Assembly: GCA_963750935.1 (NCBI GenBank)
Contig: CAVVSR010000009.1
Coordinates: forward strand, 744,001-808,000
Length of the DNA stretch: 64,000 nt
Direction: 5' to 3'
From: JACCXG01 sp963750935
GTDB lineage: Bacteria > Acidobacteriota > Vicinamibacteria > Vicinamibacterales > 2-12-FULL-66-21
Below the pieces are notes generated by a model. The model did not search any database. It saw only the letters and a program-made list of their open reading frames with translations, and was not told the origin of the DNA. The position numbers and the translations under genes are program-made. This document shows, piece by piece, positions 38,045 through 46,081 of the stretch; the first letter of the stretch is position 1; each line of letters begins with the position of its first letter.

Positions 38045-38131
38045 TGCAGGCCTCCCTTGCTGGGTGAGGTTGGCCGAAGAGGAAGCTCTACTCTAGGACC
38101 GCTGTCCGGGCCTGTCAAGCACGTCGCGGCG

Positions 38132-38370
38132 ATGAGCTGGGCCTTCCGCCTGGCTGCGGACGGCGGTGTGGAGCGGGCGCTGAACGGCACCGGCGCGCTC
38201 GCGGCAACACCTGGACGCATCGCGCGATGACCTACGATGGCGCCAACGTTCGTCGTTACATCACGGCACGCAGGTGGCCACGCAGGCGTCGAACCGGCGC
38301 CATCACCACGAGCACGTCGCATCGACGAGGTCCGGGTCTACAACCGGCTCGCCGCTGACGGCGGCTCGAA
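38132..38370 (+). pseudogene. remnant of a LamG (concanavalin A-like) domain, at least three frame breaks
   Basis: This gene-free stretch translates, across all three + frames in turn, to the ordered pieces of a LamG domain: SWAFRLAADGGVERALNGTG, NTWTHRAMTYDGANVRRYI, GTQVATQAS, TGAITTSTS and RIDEVRVYNRLA. These match the well-known NTWTH...TYDG...GTQVA...IDEVRVYNR pattern. No single frame is open and no start or upstream gene body is present, so it is a decayed fragment, left between the 37604 gene and the NuoG promoter. Three frame breaks in about 240 bp is far above the rate in the rest of the window. Confidence 0.65.
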
Positions 38371-38390
38371 GATCACGACGAGGGGGGTGA

Positions 38391-38396
38391 TATCAT
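38391..38396 (+). promoter_or_regulatory. -10-like TATCAT for the nuoG-like gene
   Basis: TATCAT ends 9 nt before ATG 38406. There is no Shine-Dalgarno in the gap; a leaderless start is likely. Confidence 0.4.
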
Positions 38397-38405
38397 CGAT
38401 GGGTT

Positions 38406-40203
38406 ATGGATACGGTCACGCTGACGATAGACGGCCAGCCCGTCACCGTTGAGAAGGGCAAGACGGTCCTCCAGGCCGCGATCGAAAGCGGCATCCAAGT
38501 CCCGTACTACTGTTACCACCCCGGACTCGGCATCGACGGCTCGTGCCGGGTCTGTATCGTCAAGATCGACAAGATCCCCAAGCTCCAGACCTCGTGCTCG
38601 ACGCCGGCGGCCGACGGGATGGTCGTCTACACCCAGACCCCGGACGTCGTCGAAGCGCGGGCCAGCGTGTTCGAGTTCCTCCTGATCAACCACCCGCTCG
38701 ACTGCCCGGTGTGTGACAAGGGCGGCGAGTGTCCGCTCCAGGATTTCTCCTACAGCTTCGGACCGAATGAAAGCCGCATGGAGTTCCCGCGCCGGGTGTT
38801 CGACGGCGAGGGCGTGAGGGCTGACGTCGACTTCGGCCCGACCCTGATGCTGAACCGCAACCGCTGCATCCTGTGCACGCGATGCGTCAGGTTCATGCGC
38901 GAAGTCGACAGCGACGCGCAGATCAACATCGTCGATCGCGGCTACGGGAGCGAGATCGCGACGTTCCAGGAGCAGGGCGTCCATTCGCTGCTGTCGGGCA
39001 ACCTGATGGATGTCTGTCCGGTCGGCGCGATCACGACCCGCGACTACCGGTTCAAGGCCCGGCCCTGGGACAACCCCGAAGCGGTGGACACGATCTGCAC
39101 GCTCTGCGAGAAGGGCTGCAACACCACGGCGTGGCTGAAGGCCAAGCCGGAATGGGCCAAGGGCGCGCGGCTGATCCGGATGACCCCGCGCTACAACCCC
39201 GAGGTCAACGACTACTGGATGTGCGACATCGGCCGCTTCGACTACCGCTGGATCGAAGGGGACGATCGGCTGCAGCGTCCGCTGCTCCGCACCGAGGCCG
39301 GAACACAGGAACCGACCGACTGGCGCAACGCCGTGACCAAGGTCGCGGAGCGCATCACCGCCGCCGGCGGCGGCTCGGCGCTGCGTTTCTACGTCTCGGC
39401 GCACGCCTCGCTCGAGGAGCTCGCGATCATCGGACGGCTCGGCGGAACGCTGGGTGTGCCGGAAGAAGGTGTGGCGGTGACCTGGCAGCGCCGCGAGAAG
39501 CCGCAGCCGGCCCGGGCGAAGTTCAAGGTGCCGGCGGTCGACGCGCCAAACGTGCAGGGCGCGGTGGACCTCGGGTTCCCCGTCAAGGCCACGGCGACCG
39601 GCGATCCCGATATCGCGGCCTTCCGCCAGGGCGTCGAGGAGGGCAAGGTTGCCATCCTCTACGTGTTCGATCCGGGTCCCGAAGGATCGATCGGCGACGT
39701 GTCGTGGATCATCGAGGCCCGCAAGAGCGGCCGACTGAAGCACCTGATCGTGCAGGGCGTGCTGCTGACCCCACTCGCGCGCGCCGCCGACGTCGTGCTG
39801 CCGGGCGCCTCGTGGGTCGAGAAGGACGCGACGTACGTCAACGGACAGGGGCGCCTGCAAGGAGCATCGCGGGCGATCGCGCCGCCGGGAGACGCGCTCG
39901 AGGACTGGCAGATTTTCGTGAACGTGGGCGTGGCGGTCGGCGCGCCACTTGAACTACACGTCGAGCCAGGAAGTGCGCGCGGACATTGCCGCCGCCCTGC
40001 CCAACAACGAGCGCTACGCCGGCCTGACCGGCCTGGCCTTCTCGCGGCCGGTGGCAGCCAGCCACTGGCTGCAGGCGTCAAATCCCTCCGAGCGGTGGAA
40101 GTGGGACTTCATGTTCCAGGACCTGCCGCCGGTCAAGTTCGAAGGGCGCTCGGGCCTGTCGTCCCTGCTGAACACGATCCCGCTGACCAGGGTGGTCGAC
40201 TGA
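38406..40203 (+). CDS. nuoG: NADH-quinone oxidoreductase subunit G-like Fe-S protein (frame break near 39949)
   Basis: N-terminal iron-sulfur binding sites are complete: a [2Fe-2S] ferredoxin part (VPYYCYHPGLGIDGSCRVC and a later SCSTPAADG), the His-Cys cluster NHPLDCPVCDKGGECPLQD, and a 4Fe-4S set (NRCILCTRCVRFMREV with MDVCPVGAITTRDY). Then comes ICTLCEKGCNTTAWLK of the molybdopterin-oxidoreductase-like domain. The frame breaks near 39949: GVAVGAP must join LNYTSSQEVRADIAAALPNN by dropping one base. The total is about 598 residues. NuoG carries electrons in complex I. No other nuo gene is in the window, so it is an isolated copy; a hydrogenase or other dehydrogenase partner is an alternative. 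The frame after the break reads on antisense to the ankyrin gene and is a shadow. Confidence 0.85.
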
Positions 40204-40208
40204 CGTCA

Positions 40209-40225
40209 GGGCCCGCTCCGGGCCC
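40209..40225. terminator. hairpin terminator between nuoG-like and ankyrin genes
   Basis: GGGCCCG (40209-40215), loop CTC and CGGGCCC (40219-40225) form a perfect 7-bp stem 6 nt after the NuoG stop, followed by GGCGTTCTCCTT. It lies between convergent genes and could serve both. Confidence 0.55.
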
Positions 40226-40235
40226 GGCGTTCTCC

Positions 40236-40910
40236 TTACCGATTCACGTTGATCATGTCGACAATCGCCGTGTGCTGCCGCGCGACCGCGCGCGACAACG
40301 GCGTCTTGTCTTCCATGTCGACGGCGTGCGGGTCGGCGCCCTTCGCGAGCAGGGCCTCGACGACCGGCAGGTAGCCGGCCTCGGCCGCGATATGCAGCGG
40401 CGTGTGCCCACCCGCATCCTTCGCGTTCACGCCGGCGCCGCGCTCGATCAGCAGCAGCGACACCTCGACGTGTCCGCCGGCCACCGCGGCGTGGAGGGGC
40501 GTGTTCGTCAACGAGTTGCGTGACACGGCCGACAGGTCGGCGCCGGACGCCAGCAGCTGTTCGACGGCCTCGCGCCGGCCGAAGAAGGCGGCGAGGTGCA
40601 GCGGCGTCCAGCCATCGTAGGCAAAGGTGTTGACCACCGGCCCCGCGGTCAGCGCCGACGTGAGGTCGGAGCCTCGACCCAGGGCCGCCGCGGCAAAGAC
40701 ATCGAGCCGCTGGTTGGCGCGCAGGGCCGCATCAGCCAGCTCTTGTGAGGCTGCCTGGTGGCCGCGATACAACGCCGCCATCACCGGCGTCTCGCCCGAC
40801 GCGAGGCGCACGCTGGCCAGCGACGGATCCTCGTTCAACAGGCTGCGGATGCGTTCGCGATCGCCGGCCTTGGCCGCATCCATCATGTCCTCCATGTCCT
40901 CGTCGTGCAT
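40236..40910 (-). CDS. ankyrin-repeat protein
   Basis: The 224-residue protein is made of about six ankyrin repeats, for example DGWTPLHLAAFFGRREAVEQ, NTPLHAAVAGGHVEVSLLLI, GGHTPLHIAAEAGYLPVVEA and DKTPLSRAVARQHTAIVDMI. There is no signal peptide. Ankyrin proteins mediate protein contacts; the partner is unknown. GGGAG stands before ATG 40910, which lies 9 nt after the lipid kinase stop, so the two genes share a transcript starting at the 41815-41822 promoter. Confidence 0.92.
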   Translation of the reverse strand: MHDEDMEDMMDAAKAGDRERIRSLLNEDPSLASVRLASGETPVMAALYRGHQAASQELADAALRANQRLDVFAAAALGRGSDLTSALTAGPVVNTFAYDGWTPLHLAAFFGRREAVEQLLASGADLSAVSRNSLTNTPLHAAVAGGHVEVSLLLIERGAGVNAKDAGGHTPLHIAAEAGYLPVVEALLAKGADPHAVDMEDKTPLSRAVARQHTAIVDMINVNR

Positions 40911-40919
40911 GAGCTCCCT

Positions 40920-41804
40920 TCAGCCCCGGACCAGCAGCGCCCGCGGCCGGATTTCGACCTCGACCGATTCCTGCGCCAGGCCTGGCTCGCCGTCGACGTG
41001 ATATTCGATCGGGTCCGCCGACTTGATGATCGCGTGACGCACCTGTCGAGCGTCCACCCTCGGGGCACGCTCCGCCGTGCCCTTCGCCAGGTGCCGGGCG
41101 TGCCAGAATCGCGCCACCACCGAGCGATCCTCCACCACCATCGCGTCGAGCACGCCGTCGTCCAGGCGCGCGTGCGCGGAGAGCCGGACCCCGTTGCCAT
41201 ATTCGCCGCCATTCGCGAAAGCGATCAGCAGCGCCCGGACCGATCGGCGGTTGCCGTCGAGCTCGACCTCGTAGTCCTGGGAGCAGTAGCGGCATCCTTC
41301 ACGGATGCCAATGAAGATGTAGGGCCAGCGGCCGCGTGTGCCGCGGGCGCGAACGTTGAACAACGTGGCAATGCGGGCGTCGACGCCGATCCCCGCGATG
41401 TTGAAGAAGGGGCGGCCGTCGAGCATGCCGGCGTCGATGGCGCGCGGCGACCCGTCGAGTGTCGCGGCGATGGCGCCGAGCGGTTCGCGACGGCAGCCGA
41501 GCGCGGCGGCGAGACCGTTGCCGGAACCCGCGGGCACGAGCCCCAACGCGATCTCCGTGTTGAGGAGAGCCGCACCGGCTTCGTTGACGGTGCCATCGCC
41601 TCCCCAGACGATCACCAGATCCGCGCGTTGGTCGACCGCCGCGCGCGCCAGCGCGTGCGCATGGCCGGCGTGCTGCGTGAGATGAATGTCCGCGCGCAGC
41701 CCGCGTTGCGCGAGCTGGCCGGTGAGCATCGCGGTCCGATGTTCGGCGGCGCGTTGATCGGCGCCGGCACCGGAGATCGGGTTGATGATCGCGACAATCT
41801 TCAC
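40920..41804 (-). CDS. diacylglycerol/lipid kinase (YegS/DgkB family)
   Basis: The 294-residue protein has the DAGK catalytic motifs IINPISGAGADQRAAEHRTA, ADLVIVWGGDGTVNEAGAAL (nucleotide-binding GGDGT) and LGLVPAGSGNGLAAALGCRR. A C-terminal NAD-kinase-like beta domain follows (FNIAGIGVDARIATLFNVRA). It should phosphorylate a lipid such as diacylglycerol or sphingoid-type bases at the membrane. The start is GTG 41804; TATAAC on the - strand (41820-41815) lies 10 nt upstream, so the mRNA is probably leaderless. It is divergent from the GAF gene. Confidence 0.93.
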   Translation of the reverse strand: MKIVAIINPISGAGADQRAAEHRTAMLTGQLAQRGLRADIHLTQHAGHAHALARAAVDQRADLVIVWGGDGTVNEAGAALLNTEIALGLVPAGSGNGLAAALGCRREPLGAIAATLDGSPRAIDAGMLDGRPFFNIAGIGVDARIATLFNVRARGTRGRWPYIFIGIREGCRYCSQDYEVELDGNRRSVRALLIAFANGGEYGNGVRLSAHARLDDGVLDAMVVEDRSVVARFWHARHLAKGTAERAPRVDARQVRHAIIKSADPIEYHVDGEPGLAQESVEVEIRPRALLVRG

Positions 41805-41814
41805 AATTCAGTCT

Positions 41815-41822
41815 GTTATAGT
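41815..41822. promoter_or_regulatory. overlapping divergent -10 elements (GTTATAGT)
   Basis: The + strand reads TATAGT (41817-41822) toward ATG 41854 with a GGGAGG Shine-Dalgarno. The - strand reads TATAAC (41820-41815) toward GTG 41804, 10 nt away. Four bases are shared. Confidence 0.5.
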
Positions 41823-41853
41823 AGCGTTCCGAGATGAGCCTTGGGAGGCCTTC

Positions 41854-43071
41854 ATGAAGAGCCGGGCCCTTCGATTCGCCCTCGCGACGCTCTTTGTCGG
41901 AGTCCTCGGCGGCGCGGCCTACGTGATGTGGTCAGAAGAGACGGAGGGGCGATCGGCGTCGGCGGCCAGCCGGCAGTTCGATGAACGCACCCGCACCGTC
42001 ACGCGCGCGCTGCTCGACATCAAGAGCGCGCAGCCAGGATACGTCGGCGCCGGCCAGGGCGACGACTTCTGGACCACGAGAGTGGACGCGCTGCTCGGCG
42101 CCAGCCGCGAAGGTCTTGCCACGCTGCGCCCGCAGGCTCGGACATCCCAGGCACAAACCGAGATCGACGCCGCCGCCGCCGCGTTCGACGACTTCGAGCA
42201 GATGGATCGCCGCGCGCGGGACTACGTGCGAAACGGCCAGCGCCTGCTGGCGTCGGACCTGATCTTCTCGGACGGCATCGAAAAGATTGACGCCGCCGTC
42301 ACCGCGATCGAGCGCGCGCGCACAGCGGAAGTCGCGACGACCGACGTCGACCTGCAGCAGCGCGAGCGCAAACAGTGGATCGCGGCTGGCGGCGCGGCGG
42401 CGCTCGGGCTGCTGACACTCGCCCTCCTGATTCCGCTGCCGCGCGAGGCGGCGGGTGCGGCCCACCACGCCAGCGTCGCCTCCGAGCCGGCCGCGGATTT
42501 CCCGATTGCGCCGCGCGCGACCATCGCGCCTGCACCCACCCGGGCAACCGCTCCGCCCGTGGTCGTCAGCGCGCCGGTGGCGGCTCAGCCGCCCAGGGTC
42601 GATTTCACCGCTGTGGCGTCGCTCTGCTCCCAGCTCGCGAGGGTCGTCGACACACGCGCGCTGCCAGCGGCGCTGGAACAGGCGTCGAAGCTGTTGCGTG
42701 CATCGGGGATCGTGATCTGGGTTGCGGATCCGGATGGTCGCGAACTGACGCCGGTGATCGCTCACGGCTATCCGCAGAACATGGTGGTGCGCATGGGCAC
42801 CATCGCCCGCGACGCCGAGAACGTGACCGCTGCCGCGTTTCGCACCGGCCTCGTCCAGACCGTCAAGGCTGACGCCGTGTCACACGGCGCGATCGCCGCT
42901 CCGCTGCTGACGCCGGCCGGACCGGTCGGGGTGATGGCTGCCGAAGTGCTGGATGAAGGGGAGCGCCACGACGCCACGCGCGCAGCGGCCGCCATCGTCG
43001 CCGCACAGCTCGCGACGTTGATGGGGCCGCCGGCCCGGGCGCAAGGGAAAGCGGAAGCCGCGGGAGCCTAA
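41854..43071 (+). CDS. membrane protein with C-terminal GAF domain
   Basis: From ATG 41854 the 405-residue protein has an N-terminal helix (LRFALATLFVGVLGGAAYVM), a helical extracytoplasmic part (about 40-175, TRVDALLGASREGLATLRPQ), a second helix (WIAAGGAAALGLLTLALLIP), a Pro/Ala linker and a GAF domain (VDFTAVASLCSQLARVVDTR, ASGIVIWVADPDGRELTPVI, AAPLLTPAGPVGVMAAEVLD). It looks like a sensor without an output domain. No kinase is encoded beside it. GGGAGG precedes the start. Its TAA stop overlaps the TAG stop of the convergent PDZ gene. Confidence 0.82.
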   Translation: MKSRALRFALATLFVGVLGGAAYVMWSEETEGRSASAASRQFDERTRTVTRALLDIKSAQPGYVGAGQGDDFWTTRVDALLGASREGLATLRPQARTSQAQTEIDAAAAAFDDFEQMDRRARDYVRNGQRLLASDLIFSDGIEKIDAAVTAIERARTAEVATTDVDLQQRERKQWIAAGGAAALGLLTLALLIPLPREAAGAAHHASVASEPAADFPIAPRATIAPAPTRATAPPVVVSAPVAAQPPRVDFTAVASLCSQLARVVDTRALPAALEQASKLLRASGIVIWVADPDGRELTPVIAHGYPQNMVVRMGTIARDAENVTAAAFRTGLVQTVKADAVSHGAIAAPLLTPAGPVGVMAAEVLDEGERHDATRAAAAIVAAQLATLMGPPARAQGKAEAAGA

Positions 43072-43943
43072 ATCACCGTTCGCGAGATTCGCCGCCGCTC
43101 CAGGCGCTCGACCTTCCCTTTCAACGTCAGCGCCTTCTTATCCCGCAACACCTCGATCGTGAACTCCGCACCGTCGCTGAGGCTCTGCGTGCGGCGACGC
43201 ACGTCCGCCGGGTCGTCGACGGGAGCGCCGTTCAGCGACGTGATCACATCGCCTGCCTTCACGCCCGCTTTTGCCGCCACGGAGTTGTCGTAGACCGATG
43301 TCACCAGGACGCCCTGCTTCGCGCCGAAGTACTCGGCGAGCTGCGACGACAGGGTATCGACGGTAATCCCCAGCGCGCCGGTGCGGCCGACCAGTTCGTC
43401 CAGTCGCCAGACCGTCGGCGGAGTGGGCGGCGTCGGCGGTGTCGGCGGTCGTGGCGCGACGCGGAACCGGTAGTCGCCGAAATCGTCGGAGCTGAAACGC
43501 TCGAGCACGGTCCGTGAGCCGTCGGGCGTCACCGTCACCGTCGTGCGCTGGCCGTCCCGCAACAACACCGACGGGACGCCGCGGCCTTCCGGTGTTTCCT
43601 GGACCAGACGCGTCAGCTGCCTCACGCTGCGCACGCGCTCGCCGTCGAATTCGACGATGACGTCACCCTGTCGAATACCGGCCTTCTCAGCGGGACTTTC
43701 CGCCGAAACGCTCTCGACCACGACGCCGGTGGTCGCGCCCTTGAGCGTCTTGGCATCCCCCTCTTCGATCTCGCGGATCGAGACGCCGATGCGGCTGCCG
43801 CCGCCCAGAAGGATGTCGACCGCGCGAGGCGTTTGCGCTCGTACGGTCTTCGTCTGACCATGAGTTACCGGGGCCACTGCCGCGCCGATGCCGGCGGCAC
43901 CCACCAACGCGCCCGTAAGCGCGGCCATTCGCCAACGTCCCAT
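43068..43943 (-). CDS. secreted protein with two PDZ domains
   Basis: From ATG 43943 the 291-residue protein has a leader (ALTGALVGAAGIGAAVAPVT), a first PDZ (GSRIGVSIREIEEGDAKTLK, AGIRQGDVIVEFDGERVRSV) and a second PDZ (RTGALGITVDTLSSQLAEYF, AGVKAGDVITSLNGAPVDDP). A PTPPTPPTPPT linker separates them. There is no trypsin-like protease domain, so it is an adaptor or a DegQ-like PDZ fragment. AGGAAGGAG precedes the ATG; the longer frame from 44255 would cross the repeat region and is unlikely. Confidence 0.88.
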   Translation of the reverse strand: MGRWRMAALTGALVGAAGIGAAVAPVTHGQTKTVRAQTPRAVDILLGGGSRIGVSIREIEEGDAKTLKGATTGVVVESVSAESPAEKAGIRQGDVIVEFDGERVRSVRQLTRLVQETPEGRGVPSVLLRDGQRTTVTVTPDGSRTVLERFSSDDFGDYRFRVAPRPPTPPTPPTPPTVWRLDELVGRTGALGITVDTLSSQLAEYFGAKQGVLVTSVYDNSVAAKAGVKAGDVITSLNGAPVDDPADVRRRTQSLSDGAEFTIEVLRDKKALTLKGKVERLERRRISRTVI

Positions 43944-43970
43944 ATCGGATCTCCTTCCTGAGGAGGAATT

Positions 43971-44050
43971 GAACCTACGCAGAACCCGCGCAGAACCCCA
44001 GCCAGAACCCACGCAGAACCCAGCAGAACCACGCAGAACCTTGCAGCACC
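43971..44050. repeat. phased AGAACC direct repeats in a divergent promoter region
   Basis: AGAACC occurs at 43981, 43992, 44004, 44015, 44025 and 44035, with partial copies at each end, so the period is 10-12 bp. The intervening bases are mostly CGC/ACGC/CAGC. It lies between the PDZ gene and the TPR-barrel gene. Confidence 0.85.
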
Positions 44051-44099
44051 TGGTGTTGGTGAGACGCGGCCCTCTCTCAAAAGGTTGTTCGGCGGATGT

Positions 44100-44105
44100 T
44101 ACAAT
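44100..44105 (+). promoter_or_regulatory. -10 TACAAT for the TPR-barrel gene
   Basis: TACAAT ends 12 nt before ATG 44118; the upstream AGAACC array ends about 50 nt before it. Confidence 0.45.
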
Positions 44106-44117
44106 CGCCGCCCAATC

Positions 44118-45344
44118 ATGCTGATGGCGATCCTGTTGAGTGTCGCGCTGACCTCGAACGCACAGGCCCAGGCGACGCAGCCGGCCGACGCTCGCGCGCA
44201 GGCGGAGCAACTGGCCCGGAGCGGCTCCAACCGCGCCGCGCTCGAACGATTTCAAGCCCTGGCCGCGGCGAATCCGGACGACGTCGAGGTGCGCGTCTGG
44301 ATCGCACGGCTACACGGCCGACTCGGTGAACATGGTCGGGCGATCGCGGTCTACGAATCGGTCATCGCCAGCAACCCGCAGCACCTCGAGGCATTGATAG
44401 GGCTCGGGTCGTCCTACGTCGCCATGGGGCAGCTCCGTGACGCGGCCGACGCTCTGACCCGGGCCGAATCGCTGTCCCCCGAGAACGCCGGGGTGCTCGC
44501 CGCGCAGGGCCGGCTGCACGCGGCGCAGGGCCGCACCACGCTGGCCCTCGCGTACTACCGGCGGGCCCTGACGCTGGACGCGGCCGCCCCGGGCGTGCAG
44601 CAGGAATACGACGACCTTCGCGCCGAGCGGGCGCACCGGGTCGAAGTCGGCTACATGCTCGAACACTTCGATACCGACATTCCCGATCCCCAGGCAGGCT
44701 TCGGCACGGTCAACGCCGCCGTATCGGACACCTTCCGCGTGTCCGGCACCGTGCAGCACCAGCGGAAGTTCTCGATCAGCGAAACGCGGGGCGGCGGCGG
44801 GATCGAATGGACGCCGCGCTACAACTTCACGCTGTATGGCGGGGCCCTCGTCGGAGACGACGCGTTGATTCTGCCGGGCGTGGATGGATACGGCGGCATC
44901 GCCTACAGGTATGGACGCGCCACCTGGAGCTTCGACGTCCGCGTCGCCGACTTCGATCAGCTGAGCGTCAACGTCATCGGTGGTGGCTGGCGGTTCGCGC
45001 TGGCGTCGCAGTCGGCGGTATGGGTGAAGTACTACCGGTTCGAAACCGACTATGAGTCCGCGCGGTCGGATGTGGTGCAGTCCTGGGTGATCGGCGGTGT
45101 CGGCCGGGTCACGCCGGTATGGTCGCTCGGCGCCGAATATACGCGCGGTCCAGACCAGCTCGAGATGCTGACCATCGATCGCACCGGCGAGTTCGAGGCC
45201 AACACCCTCTCGGTGATGACCGACTTCCGCCTGACGCCGATGCTCTCGCTCGACGGGCGCTACGACTATCAGGCCCGTCCCGAAGTTCTGGACGACGAGC
45301 CGCGCGTCCATCGCGCCACCATTCGCCTCGTCACGCGGTTCTAG
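44118..45344 (+). CDS. TPR protein with C-terminal YaiO-like outer-membrane barrel
   Basis: From ATG 44118 the 408-residue protein has a signal peptide (MLMAILLSVALTSNAQAQA), three to four TPR units (about 25-165, IWIARLHGRLGEHGRAIA-type helices; ALIGLGSSYVAMGQLRDAAD), then a beta-rich region (about 180-408) with YNFTLYGGALVGDDALI, YGRATWSFDVRVADFDQLS and the terminal strand RATIRLVTRF ending in Phe. This TPR plus YaiO-type barrel layout is seen in export of surface polysaccharides. TACAAT (44100-44105) stands 12 nt upstream. Confidence 0.85.
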   Translation: MLMAILLSVALTSNAQAQATQPADARAQAEQLARSGSNRAALERFQALAAANPDDVEVRVWIARLHGRLGEHGRAIAVYESVIASNPQHLEALIGLGSSYVAMGQLRDAADALTRAESLSPENAGVLAAQGRLHAAQGRTTLALAYYRRALTLDAAAPGVQQEYDDLRAERAHRVEVGYMLEHFDTDIPDPQAGFGTVNAAVSDTFRVSGTVQHQRKFSISETRGGGGIEWTPRYNFTLYGGALVGDDALILPGVDGYGGIAYRYGRATWSFDVRVADFDQLSVNVIGGGWRFALASQSAVWVKYYRFETDYESARSDVVQSWVIGGVGRVTPVWSLGAEYTRGPDQLEMLTIDRTGEFEANTLSVMTDFRLTPMLSLDGRYDYQARPEVLDDEPRVHRATIRLVTRF

Positions 45345-45709
45345 CACGCCATCTGGTCGCGCGCCGATCGTGCGCGCGACCCATCCGCTCCACACCACAA
45401 CCATTTCGTGCTCGACCGCGGCCGCGCGCGGGCCGCGCGCAATGCGGCTGCTTGCCCTTGCTCCCCCGCCTACCGGACGTGTCCGCAGCGTCCAGCCCTG
45501 AGGTCAGGGGACGTCACCCGCAAGGGACGGTGACGCGGGGCTCGAGTCGTTTTTGCTGTGAATTCTGCGGGTACGCGATTTGATGTAGGAGGCTGCGGTC
45601 GCGCGGAATCAACGGGGTGCGTTAACTCAGGCAGGCGCTGGCATCGCCGCATCCCGTCTTGCAAGTTGGTCGATTTCGCGCGGCCATTCGTGTCTCCAGG
45701 GGATCAACT
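45345..45709 (+). other. 365-nt gene-free region with one hairpin
   Basis: No ORF with protein-like content is seen. CGTCACC (45512-45518) and GGTGACG (45529-45535) can pair over 7 bp with a 10-nt loop, and TTTTT follows 14 nt later (45550-45554), a poor terminator for the preceding gene. I recognise no riboswitch or RNA family. Confidence 0.4.
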
Positions 45710-46075
45710 ATGACGAAAAATCTGGCCGCACGTCTCGCTGCGCCGTTCGTCCTCGCTGCCATGCTCTCCGGGTGCGCGCTGGCTACGCGCAACCCGAGTG
45801 TGGCCGAGCTCAAATACAACCCGGGCCGTTACAACGACCGCAACGTCGCCATCGACGGCGTGGTCACCAGCGCGTGGGGTCTGCCGCTCGTGCCATTCAA
45901 GATGTACAAGGTGAGCGACGGTACAGGTGAGGTAACGGTGGTGGCGAATGAAGGACGCGTGCCGAGCAAGGGTGCGCGGGTTCGCGTGAAGGGCCGGGTC
46001 AGCGACGTCGCGACGCTCGGCGGACAGGCGCTGGGCCTGCACATCCAGCAGCGGGATATCGACTTCAAGCGCTGA
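45710..46075 (+). CDS. small OB-fold lipoprotein
   Basis: From ATG 45710 the 121-residue protein has a lipoprotein signal (APFVLAAMLSGCALATRNPS) with the lipobox LSGC. The mature part looks like an OB-fold: SVAELKYNPGRYNDRNVAID, VPFKMYKVSDGTGEVTVVAN and GARVRVKGRVSDVATLGGQA. Such domains bind nucleic acid or small ligands, or act as periplasmic solute proteins. AGGGGAT precedes the start. It is convergent with the GAF-SpoIIE gene (6-nt gap). Confidence 0.85.
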   Translation: MTKNLAARLAAPFVLAAMLSGCALATRNPSVAELKYNPGRYNDRNVAIDGVVTSAWGLPLVPFKMYKVSDGTGEVTVVANEGRVPSKGARVRVKGRVSDVATLGGQALGLHIQQRDIDFKR

Positions 46076-46081
46076 CCGTCG

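Noticed and set aside
40204..40523. Extension of the NuoG reading frame to 40523
   Set aside because: After the frame break near 39949 this frame is a shadow opposite the ankyrin gene; the real C-terminus ends at 40203.
43971..44050. CRISPR-like or iteron origin
   Set aside because: Units are 10-12 bp, without spacers, and there is no replication gene or DnaA box nearby.
45501..45560. Possible riboswitch or small RNA
   Set aside because: Only one 7-bp hairpin is visible and no known RNA consensus could be matched by eye.
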